Shown: piece by piece, positions 1 to 6,300 of the stretch | How positions within the stretch are numbered: the stretch's first letter is position 1 | Layout: each line of letters begins with the position of its first letter | NCBI GenBank assembly: GCA_031255325.1 | Contig: JAIRST010000060.1 | Span: forward strand, 1 to 11,561 | Reading direction: 5' to 3' | Length of the DNA: 11,561 bases | Source: Holosporales bacterium | GTDB lineage: Bacteria > Pseudomonadota > Alphaproteobacteria > UBA3830 > JAIRMZ01 | The notes under the pieces: generated by a model | Told to the model about the DNA's origin: nothing | Database searches by the model: none | Seen by the model: the letters and a program-made list of their open reading frames with translations, nothing else | Made by a program: the position numbers and the translations under genes

Positions 1-180
1 AAACACATTCCATAAAATAACCTATATAATTATCAATTTCTAGCTTCTTTACTAAAGATGAAAAAAATTTTAAAACTATAAATGAAAAATATATTATTAT
101 CCAAAAACTACATTAGCACATTTACATTTTCTTAAGATACCCTAACCTGATTTAGCGTTTTTTAAATTAACGCATCTACC
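1..180. other. AT-rich geneless stretch downstream of rpsR
   Basis: This stretch is strongly AT-rich and carries no open frame of useful length on either strand. In most bacteria rplI (bL9) follows rpsR closely, but it is not seen here. A weak inverted repeat (GCGTT at 155-159 against AACGC at 169-173) lies just past the rpsR stop, but it has only five pairs and no clear U-run on the minus strand, so I do not call it a terminator. Confidence 0.6.
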
Positions 181-441
181 TTAGGAAGCAGCATATGGCA
201 ACAACGCAAGAAAACGCGCTCGTTTAATAGCCAAAGAAAGTTCACGTTGTTTTCTTGCTGAAACGAACGTGATACGACTAGGCGTTATCTTCCCTTGCTC
301 CGAAACAAAACGTTGCAGAAGCTTAACATCTTTATAATCGATTACTTGTGCCTCTTTCCCCGAAAAGGGAGACGTGCAACTTTTCTTGAAAAACCCACTA
401 TGCCGACCAGAAGCACGCTTGACCTTTCTCCTCTCAGCCAT
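181..441 (-). CDS. rpsR: 30S ribosomal protein bS18
   Basis: This encodes ribosomal protein bS18, which sits on the platform of the 30S subunit and binds 16S rRNA together with bS6. The 86-residue product has the usual family length. It shows the N-terminal basic stretch, a CTSPFSGKEA segment, then the hallmark IDYKDVKLLQRFVSEQGKI and PSRITFVSARKQRELSLAIK blocks, and ends in the typical KRARFLALLPY. Its ATG lies inside the end of rpsF (8-nt overlap, ATGGCTGA), so the two are almost certainly co-transcribed and translationally coupled. The usual next gene of this operon, rplI, is absent from the 180 bases that follow. Confidence 0.97.
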   Translation of the reverse strand: MAERRKVKRASGRHSGFFKKSCTSPFSGKEAQVIDYKDVKLLQRFVSEQGKITPSRITFVSARKQRELSLAIKRARFLALLPYAAS

Positions 442-841
442 TTACAACCTCCTCTGCGGAATTGATCTCTTTTTCAATGTGCTGGAACCCTTTATCCATA
501 TCTTCTTTCTCTCGGAAAGAACGCGTATAAGTTAGAGGACAATGCCCATCTTCGAAAGTTTTCACCACAACACTCATAAAACGCAAAACCTCTTCACTTA
601 ACCGCATACGACGTTCCATCTCTTTCACTACCTCGTGAGAAGCCTCGATATGGAGCAAGCAATAATGTCCTTTGCGATTGTTACGAATCTTATAAGCAAG
701 GCTTCGCAATCCACAATATTCGCAACGCGCAATTGTTCCTCCTAAACCTGTAACAATTTCGGCAAATGAAGCCATCAAGGTTTCAATTTGCGGTTGGGCT
801 AACTCCTGCCTTGCTATAAATACATTCTCGTAACGTCGCAT
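434..841 (-). CDS. rpsF: 30S ribosomal protein bS6
   Basis: This encodes ribosomal protein bS6, the partner of bS18 in the 30S platform. The 135-residue product begins MRRYENVFIARQEL, the typical first beta strand and helix of the family. It contains the central GLRSLAYKIRNNRKGHY segment and ends in an acidic tail after FSREK-like residues (FREKEDMDKG). An upstream ATG at 925 would add 28 residues unlike bS6, starting inside the -35 region, so I chose the ATG at 839-841. A purine-rich GGATGGAAA precedes it. The stop overlaps the rpsR start. A sigma70-type promoter at 897-925 is well placed to drive the pair. Confidence 0.96.
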   Translation of the reverse strand: MRRYENVFIARQELAQPQIETLMASFAEIVTGLGGTIARCEYCGLRSLAYKIRNNRKGHYCLLHIEASHEVVKEMERRMRLSEEVLRFMSVVVKTFEDGHCPLTYTRSFREKEDMDKGFQHIEKEINSAEEVVNG

Positions 842-896
842 TTTCCATCCATTACAAATTCTCGTGTGCACAACTTTTATGCTACGCTTTTTTAGG

Positions 897-925
897 TATA
901 TAATCATCCCCGCACAAAAAAGCAA
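897..925 (-). promoter_or_regulatory. sigma70-type promoter for rpsF-rpsR
   Basis: Read on the minus strand, TTGCTT (920-925) is followed after exactly 17 bases by TATATA (897-902), with a TG dinucleotide upstream of the -10. This leaves a leader of roughly 50 bases before the rpsF ATG at 841. The T-run in the spacer also serves as the tail of the upstream terminator. Confidence 0.6.
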
Positions 926-940
926 GCATTCTCAAATGCT
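915..940 (-). terminator. probable rho-independent terminator after fliX
   Basis: On the minus strand AGCATT and AATGCT (935-940 and 925-930) form a 6-bp stem with a TGAG tetraloop. It is followed by TGC and six T residues (915-920). It lies about 85 bases past the fliX stop and directly before rpsF. The stem is short, so efficiency is uncertain. Confidence 0.5.
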
Positions 941-1025
941 GTCCCCATATAGGGTCTAATGCAATAAAGAAACACTGGAACAATGTCTATAACTAATCCC
1001 TTACAACTAATGAATTCGAATCTTC

Positions 1026-1469
1026 TCAGGTACACCAGCTTTTGAGGAGCTTTTCTTCTTCTTTTTTGCGATATTTCGCAAGCTCTACTTTAGCGCGAAG
1101 AGTAATCTCTTCTAAAATGCCCTGTAATGTTGGATCTTCTGTACGCACCTCTTGCTGATTGACAACTTTCAGCAAATGCTCAAGTTGCCCTTTTGTGAAG
1201 TTTCCACCAAGCAAAGAAAGCTGTAATTCTTGCAATAAATGAAGTGTCAATTCTCCTTTTTCAAAAGCAGTTAATTCGAGAGATGTCCCATCGATATCTT
1301 GCAAACGCAAAAGCGCCCCTGTTGCATTTAGCGGTGCGCCTTCTTCGGTATCAGAAGATGAGAAAGCGTCAATGTCTTTCTCAAATGCACTACTCTTGTT
1401 ACGTCGTAAGGCGCGTACGCCTTTAATAGAGGATAAATGCTGAAGGGCAGCAGATGAATCAACTTTCAC
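1026..1469 (-). CDS. fliX: flagellar assembly regulator FliX
   Basis: The product resembles FliX, the alphaproteobacterial protein that links early basal-body assembly to activation of later flagellar genes, in Caulobacter by acting on the sigma54 activator FlbD. The 147-residue length fits the family. Visible hallmarks are an N-terminal MKV start, a variable polar linker, GALLRLQ at residues 51-57, the helix LHLLQELQLSLLGG at 76-89, and the C-terminal block from DPTLQGIL (112) to VELAKYRKK (128-136). The start is GTG, preceded by a strong AGGAGG nine bases upstream, and a good promoter lies behind it. Divergent placement next to flgI is the known arrangement in this class and supports the call. 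The C-terminal tail is longer and more Lys/Glu-rich than usual. No flbD is visible in the window. Confidence 0.85.
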   Translation of the reverse strand: MKVDSSAALQHLSSIKGVRALRRNKSSAFEKDIDAFSSSDTEEGAPLNATGALLRLQDIDGTSLELTAFEKGELTLHLLQELQLSLLGGNFTKGQLEHLLKVVNQQEVRTEDPTLQGILEEITLRAKVELAKYRKKEEEKLLKSWCT

Positions 1470-1499
1470 GAGAACACTCCTCCTAGAATCTTATGGAAA

Positions 1500-1528
1500 A
1501 GTATACGGCTAATACACGCAACAATCAA
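1500..1528 (-). promoter_or_regulatory. sigma70-type promoter for fliX
   Basis: On the minus strand TTGATT (1523-1528) and TATACT (1500-1505) are separated by 17 bases, about 30 bases before the fliX GTG and its AGGAGG. No equally good promoter, sigma54 TGGC-N9-TGC element or CtrA-like TTAA-N7-TTAA box was found for flgI in the same 100-base gap. Confidence 0.6.
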
Positions 1529-1583
1529 CCAAACTTTAATAAACACGTCTTATCTTTATGCGGTGATTAAGGGCAAGAGCACT

Positions 1584-2906
1584 ATGAGGAATGATCGGTC
1601 ATTGCTTTTAAAGGGCGTAGGGAGTTTGTTATGCATAATTCCGCTAAGCATAACCTTTGCCATGCTCACAACCCGTATCAAGGACATTGCAACGTTCGAA
1701 GGGGTTCGGGACAATCAGCTTATTGGATACGGGCTCGTTGTTGGTCTCCAAGGGACAGGGGATGATTCTAGAAGATCTCCCTTGAGGGAAAGTCTTTCCG
1801 GTATGCTTGAGCGCCTAGGTGTAAAAATCGACCTCAGCGCTAATGCAACCAGCGGACTGAAAACAAAAAATACCGCTGTCGTTATGGTAACAGCAACCTT
1901 GCCTCCATTCTCGCGTCATGGGACACGTATCGATGTTACTGTTTCTGCTATGGCAGATGCAAAAAGTTTGCTCGGAGGCGTGCTTTTGCCCACTCCCTTG
2001 ATGGGCGCCGATGGAGAGACCTATGCGCTCGCTCAGGGACCTGTTGCTGTAGGAGGATACACATTTGGCGGCCTTAATCAAAAACAACAAATGCAAACTG
2101 TCACAAAAGGCGTTCCCACTAATGGACGCGTCCCTAATGGGGGTATTGTCGAAAAGGAAACACCTTTTGAGCTGGCACAGCAAGGATCTCTCCGGATTAT
2201 GTTAAGAAATCCTGATTTTACAACAGCAAAACGTGTCAGTGATGCCATCAATAAACATGAGAAGCACTCGCTTGCAAAGGCGATTGATCCGAGTACCATC
2301 GTTCTTGATATCAAAGGACAAAAAAGTAATCTGGTTAGTTTTATTACACAGATAGAACAGCTGACCGTGACGCCGGATCAGCAAGCCCGTATTATTTTTG
2401 ATGACCGAGATGGCGTTGTCGTTATTACGGATAATGTACGTATTGCCCCTGTTGCTGTAGCCCATGGCAGCTTAATCGTTAAAATCACAGAGGAGGAACA
2501 GGCGGTACCTTCCGTTGTGACGGGAGGAACACCTGGATATTGGGGAGCACCTTACGTACCACCACAGATCATTAACAATAACACGCAAAATTCCTCTCTT
2601 CCTTCTACCACAAATAGAACAGATACACCAACTCAAACATCTCCATCTTTAGGAAACGGAACATTTTATGGAACACGACAATGGGGAAGCTCTTTATCAG
2701 GTGTTAAGTCAACGAAGACACACCAAACATCCATTAACGTTGAAGAAAATAACAATCAAAAACTTGGTATCCTTGCTCCTGGAGCGACGTTACAAGACCT
2801 TGTAAATGCTATTAATGCATTAGGATGCAATCCTCGCGACCTGATCACGATTTTGCAAGCTATTAAACAATCAGGCGCTCTTCAAGCACAACTAGAGACG
2901 ATGTAA
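1584..2906 (+). CDS. flgI: flagellar P-ring protein FlgI, with enlarged variable segment
   Basis: FlgI is exported to the periplasm and forms the P ring around the flagellar rod. The ATG at 1584 gives a signal peptide (basic MRNDR start, hydrophobic VGSLLCIIPLSITFA, probable cleavage near residue 26). A GTG at 1563 would add seven residues and has no ribosome binding site. Family blocks follow: RIKDIATFEGVRDNQLIGYG, LVVGLQGTGDD, KNTAVVMVTATLPPF, LLGGVLLPTPL, then the C-terminal LGILAPGATLQDLVNAINAL and LITILQAIKQSGALQ. The protein is 440 residues against about 365-375 in known members. The excess lies in residues about 307-383, a Ser/Thr/Asn/Pro/Gly-rich stretch between ITEEEQ and INVEE, where others have a short linker. 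It is followed after six bases by the rod-binding gene. Confidence 0.95.
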   Translation: MRNDRSLLLKGVGSLLCIIPLSITFAMLTTRIKDIATFEGVRDNQLIGYGLVVGLQGTGDDSRRSPLRESLSGMLERLGVKIDLSANATSGLKTKNTAVVMVTATLPPFSRHGTRIDVTVSAMADAKSLLGGVLLPTPLMGADGETYALAQGPVAVGGYTFGGLNQKQQMQTVTKGVPTNGRVPNGGIVEKETPFELAQQGSLRIMLRNPDFTTAKRVSDAINKHEKHSLAKAIDPSTIVLDIKGQKSNLVSFITQIEQLTVTPDQQARIIFDDRDGVVVITDNVRIAPVAVAHGSLIVKITEEEQAVPSVVTGGTPGYWGAPYVPPQIINNNTQNSSLPSTTNRTDTPTQTSPSLGNGTFYGTRQWGSSLSGVKSTKTHQTSINVEENNNQKLGILAPGATLQDLVNAINALGCNPRDLITILQAIKQSGALQAQLETM

Positions 2907-2912
2907 ATAGCA

Positions 2913-3425
2913 ATGACTTCCATTAAAACACCTACAGTTTTCGATACTGCCCTTTTACTGCGGCAAGCAACTCCTTTTCAAAGATTTATGAAGGGAAAAC
3001 ACGATGCCTTTTCCGATCTTGTCCTTGAACAGAGCTTGGCAACGCAGGGAGAGCATTTTAAAATCCCTCAAAAAGAGGAAAAAAATTCCACAAACGATCC
3101 AAATGTGACAAAACTTGCACATCCTTCTATCATTCAACCGCACAACATAGACCAAGCGGCAACTGAATTAGTGAGTTTATGTTTTGGAACACTCCTGAAT
3201 TCTTTATTCTCTTCCTTAAAAATAGAAGGAGGACCAGGAGGAGAAATTTGGCGATCCATGTTAGTCGAACAATATAGCAAGTTTATTGCAACATCTCCTA
3301 TGGGAGAAGATCTTCGTAATGCTATCCAAGCGAAGATTCTTGAGTTGCAAGAAGATATTTCAGATGAAAGCCTTAGAATCTGCAGCACTAATGCAAATGA
3401 TCGACTTAACAGCGCAATTTCTTAA
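2913..3425 (+). CDS. flagellar rod-binding protein (FlgJ N-terminal domain type)
   Basis: The product matches the short alphaproteobacterial rod-binding proteins equivalent to the N-terminal domain of FlgJ, which cap and help assemble the rod in the periplasm; the muramidase domain of enterobacterial FlgJ is absent. After a polar N-terminal region the diagnostic part runs from AATELVSLCFGTLLNSL (82-98) through GGPGGEIWRSMLVEQY (106-121) to KFIA (123-126), then PMGEDLRNAIQAKILELQE. Relatives usually stop soon after this LQE; here about 22 further residues follow. It starts six bases after flgI with no clear Shine-Dalgarno, and its last 62 bases overlap the flgN-like frame. The position in the flgI operon supports the call. 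Confidence 0.8.
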   Translation: MTSIKTPTVFDTALLLRQATPFQRFMKGKHDAFSDLVLEQSLATQGEHFKIPQKEEKNSTNDPNVTKLAHPSIIQPHNIDQAATELVSLCFGTLLNSLFSSLKIEGGPGGEIWRSMLVEQYSKFIATSPMGEDLRNAIQAKILELQEDISDESLRICSTNANDRLNSAIS

Positions 3426-3800
3426 TTTAATTGAACAAGAGAATGCATGTTTACACGCGTTGCAGACACGATCTTTTCAGAACTTCCAGACCTCTAAAAA
3501 TGCTTACCTAACGGATTATAGGCGCCTTTCTGAGCTTTTACAGCAAGAGGTGCAATCAGGTGTTCCTGATTCAGAAAAATGGAAAAGGTTGCATAGTCTT
3601 AGCAAGCTTTTCTGGAGTGCTATCCAAGAAAACTATCGCTTGTAATATTTGAACGTATTAATAGGCAAATTCTTGAAGATATCCACAAAGAATTGACATC
3701 GTTAGAGACGTATTCTCCTTCTGCGCCTACCCCAAAGGGGCATCTTTCCCCAAAAAAGGTACGACCTTCAGTTCCTATTATCTTCGATAGCCACATGTGA
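3364..3800 (+). pseudogene. frameshifted FlgN-like flagellar chaperone gene
   Basis: The first frame (ATG at 3364, stop at 3643-3645) gives 93 helical residues beginning MKALESAALMQMIDLTAQFL with an LIEQENACLHA segment. This pattern, and its place after the rod-binding gene, suits FlgN-type export chaperones for FlgK and FlgL. The gene appears to continue after the stop in the -1 frame as IFERINRQILEDIHKEL, then a Pro/Ser-rich tail ending SVPIIFDSHM with TGA at 3798-3800. This fits the C-terminal half of alphaproteobacterial FlgN-like proteins (helix, then a short disordered tail). A single lost base near 3640-3645 would explain the break. No slippery heptamer is obvious, so a mutation is likelier than programmed shifting. 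Its start overlaps the preceding gene by 62 bases. Confidence 0.6.
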
Positions 3801-3845
3801 ACATGAAATGTTGGACACATACAAGATAAAATAAAAAAGTAAGCT

Positions 3846-4299
3846 ATGTTTGAACGTTTTTCAACACAATTTACTGAGGGAAATGGGGGAAGTCTCCTCC
3901 GCACACTAAAACACGTTTCGATGAAGTGCAGGAAGCCATTTTAAAGCGTCACGCATCCGCATCTAAAATCATACCAAACAGGTTCATCCCTTCGTGAATG
4001 AGTCTTCCTTGGAAAGGAGTCGATATATCAACAATAATCACGCTATGCTACAGCATATAGAGGGAGTCCTTGAAGAATTGCATCATGTGGCACAACAGTT
4101 CTCCACACTTCTTACCAATGAACTTCATACGGGTGGATTAAAAGATATCTCTCCCCAGGCACATTCTCTATTAAAGCAAGCCCAGACGCTGTCAAATAAG
4201 CGATACTTTGGACAATACATTTTGAATACGATGTATTATCTCTGTTGCGAGCACTTTCCATTTCTCCTGCATGTGTATCTCAGTTGTATGATTAATTAA
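3846..4299 (+). pseudogene. remnant of flgL (hook-filament junction / flagellin family N-terminus)
   Basis: Three successive frames together resemble the N-terminal part of FlgL, the hook-filament junction protein. The first (ATG 3846) reads MFERFSTQFTEGNGGSLLRTLKH and hits a stop at 3942. The second, from about 3914, reads RFDEVQEAILKRHASASKI. The third, from about 3967 to 4299, holds ESSLERSRYINNNHAMLQHI, VLEELHHVAQQF and LLKQAQTLSNKRYFGQYIL. The last matches the LLNTR-x-GRYLF motif that ends the conserved N-terminal helix region of FlgL and flagellins. The remainder of the roughly 300-residue protein, including the C-terminal D0 helix, is not recognisable. Two frameshifts and a lost 3' end make this a dead gene. 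It follows the broken flgN, the chaperone of FlgL. Confidence 0.6.
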
Positions 4300-4503
4300 G
4301 GGGATGTTTTAAAAGTAAGTACTATATTATTTCTGGGATTAAGGAAAACTACCTCGTGAAGTTTAAGGTTCGTTCTAATGAATCCCATTCTGTTCCACAA
4401 AAATGTGTATAAATGATCGATTCTAGTTATGTAAGGGATTGACTGCACAAGCTTTCTCAGATATGTAAATATATAGTGAAAGTGTTTGAAGATATTAAAA
4501 CAC
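4300..4503 (+). other. intergenic stretch between flagellar remnant and formyltransferase
   Basis: No intact gene is visible. A short open piece around 4306-4400 (reading KYYIISGIKENYLVKFKVRS) might be a further scrap of the flgL remnant, but this cannot be supported by a motif. The last part holds the promoter of the downstream operon. Confidence 0.4.
4439..4467 (+). promoter_or_regulatory. sigma70-type promoter for the formyltransferase-GNAT-WbqC operon
   Basis: TTGACT (4439-4444) is separated by 17 bases from TATGTA (4462-4467), some 35 bases before the ATG at 4504. It implies that the sugar-modification genes are expressed independently of the flagellar block. Confidence 0.55.
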
Positions 4504-5220
4504 ATGGGTAAAACCCTTTCTTCGTCAACCATCTATGTATTGACAAAAAAGTCTGAGGATTTTGATAGAATTGTATCTATTGGAAAACGAAAATCGCCGA
4601 ATTCAGCATGTGTTCATTGCTCTAATATCCATAAGTTACGCGAATCCGTACAAAATTTAAAAGAAGGCGATGTTTTGCTATCTTTTAGCATTGGTGAGAT
4701 CGTTCCCGTATCAATTTTATCATTGTTTAAAACTGCGATAAATGTGCATCCAGCTTCTCCTGATTATCCAGGACGAGATGCGCATTTCTACGCTGCATAT
4801 GATGGTGTAACGCAATATGGGGCTACAGCGCACATTATGACGCCGAGAGTCGATGAAGGACAGATTTTAGATGTGGAGTTGATTCCCGTTGAAAAATCTA
4901 GTGGTATGGGATTATTATCTATTGCGAATGCTTGTGCGTTTACAGTAATAGAGCGTTTGTTTGCAGCAGGGTTTCAGAAAAATCCAGGTAGCGGGAATGT
5001 TGTTTGGGGCATACGAAAGACAAAAAGAGTAGATTTATTGGACACTTGTAAAATTTTTGCGTCTGATAGTAAAGAGGAAGTGGAACGTAAATTCCGAGCT
5101 TTTCAGGAAGGTGCTCCCTTCAAGAATTTATATATTGACATATACGGGTTTCGATTTAGATTTGAAGATGTAATTATCCCCCCCCACCCAGGAAGGACTT
5201 ATGGTCAAAATGACGTATAA
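4504..5220 (+). CDS. formyltransferase-family protein, probably sugar N-formyltransferase
   Basis: The 238-residue product carries the catalytic core of the formyltransferase fold shared by methionyl-tRNA, GAR and sugar N-formyltransferases, which move a formyl group from N10-formyltetrahydrofolate to an amine. The Asn-x-His pair is at residues 80 and 82 (INVHPASPDYPGRDAH) and the third catalytic residue is Asp117 (TPRVDEGQIL). It is too short for methionyl-tRNA formyltransferase and lacks that enzyme's C-terminal OB domain. Together with the GNAT and WbqC neighbours this favours formylation of an amino sugar in a surface glycan; the substrate cannot be read. The ATG at 4504 was preferred to an upstream TTG at 4486, which lacks a binding site. 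The gene ends with a run of eight C (5178-5185), and its last 20 bases overlap the acetyltransferase start. Confidence 0.8.
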   Translation: MGKTLSSSTIYVLTKKSEDFDRIVSIGKRKSPNSACVHCSNIHKLRESVQNLKEGDVLLSFSIGEIVPVSILSLFKTAINVHPASPDYPGRDAHFYAAYDGVTQYGATAHIMTPRVDEGQILDVELIPVEKSSGMGLLSIANACAFTVIERLFAAGFQKNPGSGNVVWGIRKTKRVDLLDTCKIFASDSKEEVERKFRAFQEGAPFKNLYIDIYGFRFRFEDVIIPPHPGRTYGQNDV

Positions 5221-5620
5221 TTTTTTTAAATTTTCTTTTCCCACTTTTGAGAAAATAGAGCAGAATTCTGAACTAAAACCATTTTGGTCATATAAAGATT
5301 TTGTTCTTGATTTGCCTAAAAAGTGGGACTTATCATTGGCCTTTTTGACAAAAGGTGTTGTGGCAGGATTTGCTATTACTTCTCAAAAGACACCTTTCTG
5401 TGCGCATTTACATCGTATTATGATTTCTCCTGATTGGAGACAGCATGGATTCGCCCGCAGCTTGTTATTAGCTTTAAAGAAATTATGTAAAAACCAATAT
5501 CATTTTTTGACTTTATTTGTTGATAGCAGCAATAAAATGCTTCATGGTTTTTATCAAAAGGAAGGGTTTCTTCCTGTACGAATAGAGGAGCAGAAAACTT
5601 TTATGGTGTGCATCTTGTGA
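5201..5620 (+). CDS. GNAT-family N-acetyltransferase
   Basis: The 139-residue protein is a small GNAT acyltransferase, expected to use acetyl-CoA to acylate an amine. The acetyl-CoA binding motif A is seen as HRIMISPDWRQHGFARSLL (71-89) with the R-Q-x-G-x-A loop (80-85). The later strand and helix LFVDSSNKMLHGFYQKEGF (105-123) is the usual motif B. A Shine-Dalgarno AGGAAGG lies four bases before the ATG, inside the formyltransferase end. The stop overlaps the WbqC start as GTGA (5617-5620), a classic coupling arrangement. Operon context suggests an amino-sugar acetyltransferase for a surface glycan, but ribosomal-protein or small-molecule acetylation cannot be excluded. Confidence 0.8.
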   Translation: MVKMTYNFFKFSFPTFEKIEQNSELKPFWSYKDFVLDLPKKWDLSLAFLTKGVVAGFAITSQKTPFCAHLHRIMISPDWRQHGFARSLLLALKKLCKNQYHFLTLFVDSSNKMLHGFYQKEGFLPVRIEEQKTFMVCIL

Positions 5621-6279
5621 AAACTATTGCTATTCATCAACCAAATTTTCTTCCTTGGCGAGGATATTTTCAGAAAATCCAACAAGCCGATATCTTTGTT
5701 TTTTTGGATGATGTCCAAATTTCATTAGGTAGTAGAAAGTGCGTTACTAATAGAGTATCAATGGTTCGCGAAAGTACACAGAAATGGCTAACAATGCCTA
5801 TTATACGAGCAGAAAAAATTTCAGATGTACGATTAACGAATAAGCAAGAACCATTTGAGAAAATCCGCAATTGGTATCGTAAAGCTCCCTACTTTAAAAT
5901 GGTAATCCCCGTTCTAAAACAGATATTTGCATACGAAATTAATTACTTAGCAGATTTTAACATCAATGCTATCACCATTTTATGCCAACATTTAGGTATC
6001 AATACCCCCATGTTGCGTTCCAGCACACTTGGTATTAACTCCCAAAAGCAAGATCGTATTCTCGATATTGTTTCCGCATTAGGGGGAGATCGGTACTTAT
6101 CTGGTACAGGAGCCGCAATCTATCAAGATGAAAAGGCCTTTAAAGAGCGTGATATTGCTCTTGAGTATATTTCTCACAATCTTTCTCCCTATCCACAGCC
6201 GAACTGTGTAACGTTCATCCCAGGGCTTTCCATCATTGATCTGCTCATGAATTGTGGGCTGCCTCCTGAGCATCTATAA
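5617..6279 (+). CDS. WbqC-family protein
   Basis: This matches the WbqC-like family, found mainly in O-antigen and capsule clusters, where members are thought to help attach amino-acid or acyl substituents to amino sugars; the precise reaction of most is unproven. The N-terminus VKTIAIHQPNFLPWRGYF has the family's HQPxxxPWxGYF signature, followed by DIFVFLDDVQ. The C-terminal segment TFIPGLSIIDLLMNCG is also diagnostic. Length (220 residues) is normal. I chose the GTG at 5617 because it places KTIAIHQP right at the start as in relatives and overlaps the GNAT stop by four bases; a GTG at 5608 would add three residues. Only 21 bases separate it from the convergent glycosyltransferase, with no clear terminator. 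Confidence 0.88.
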   Translation: MKTIAIHQPNFLPWRGYFQKIQQADIFVFLDDVQISLGSRKCVTNRVSMVRESTQKWLTMPIIRAEKISDVRLTNKQEPFEKIRNWYRKAPYFKMVIPVLKQIFAYEINYLADFNINAITILCQHLGINTPMLRSSTLGINSQKQDRILDIVSALGGDRYLSGTGAAIYQDEKAFKERDIALEYISHNLSPYPQPNCVTFIPGLSIIDLLMNCGLPPEHL

Positions 6280-6300
6280 TATTTTGCCAAAACTGCAATG

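Noticed and set aside
155..173. GCGTT/AACGC hairpin after rpsR as a terminator
   Set aside because: Only five pairs with a nine-base loop, and no U-run follows on the minus strand.
4486..4503. TTG at 4486 as the start of the formyltransferase
   Set aside because: It has no Shine-Dalgarno and lies very close to the -10 element; the ATG at 4504 is the simpler choice.
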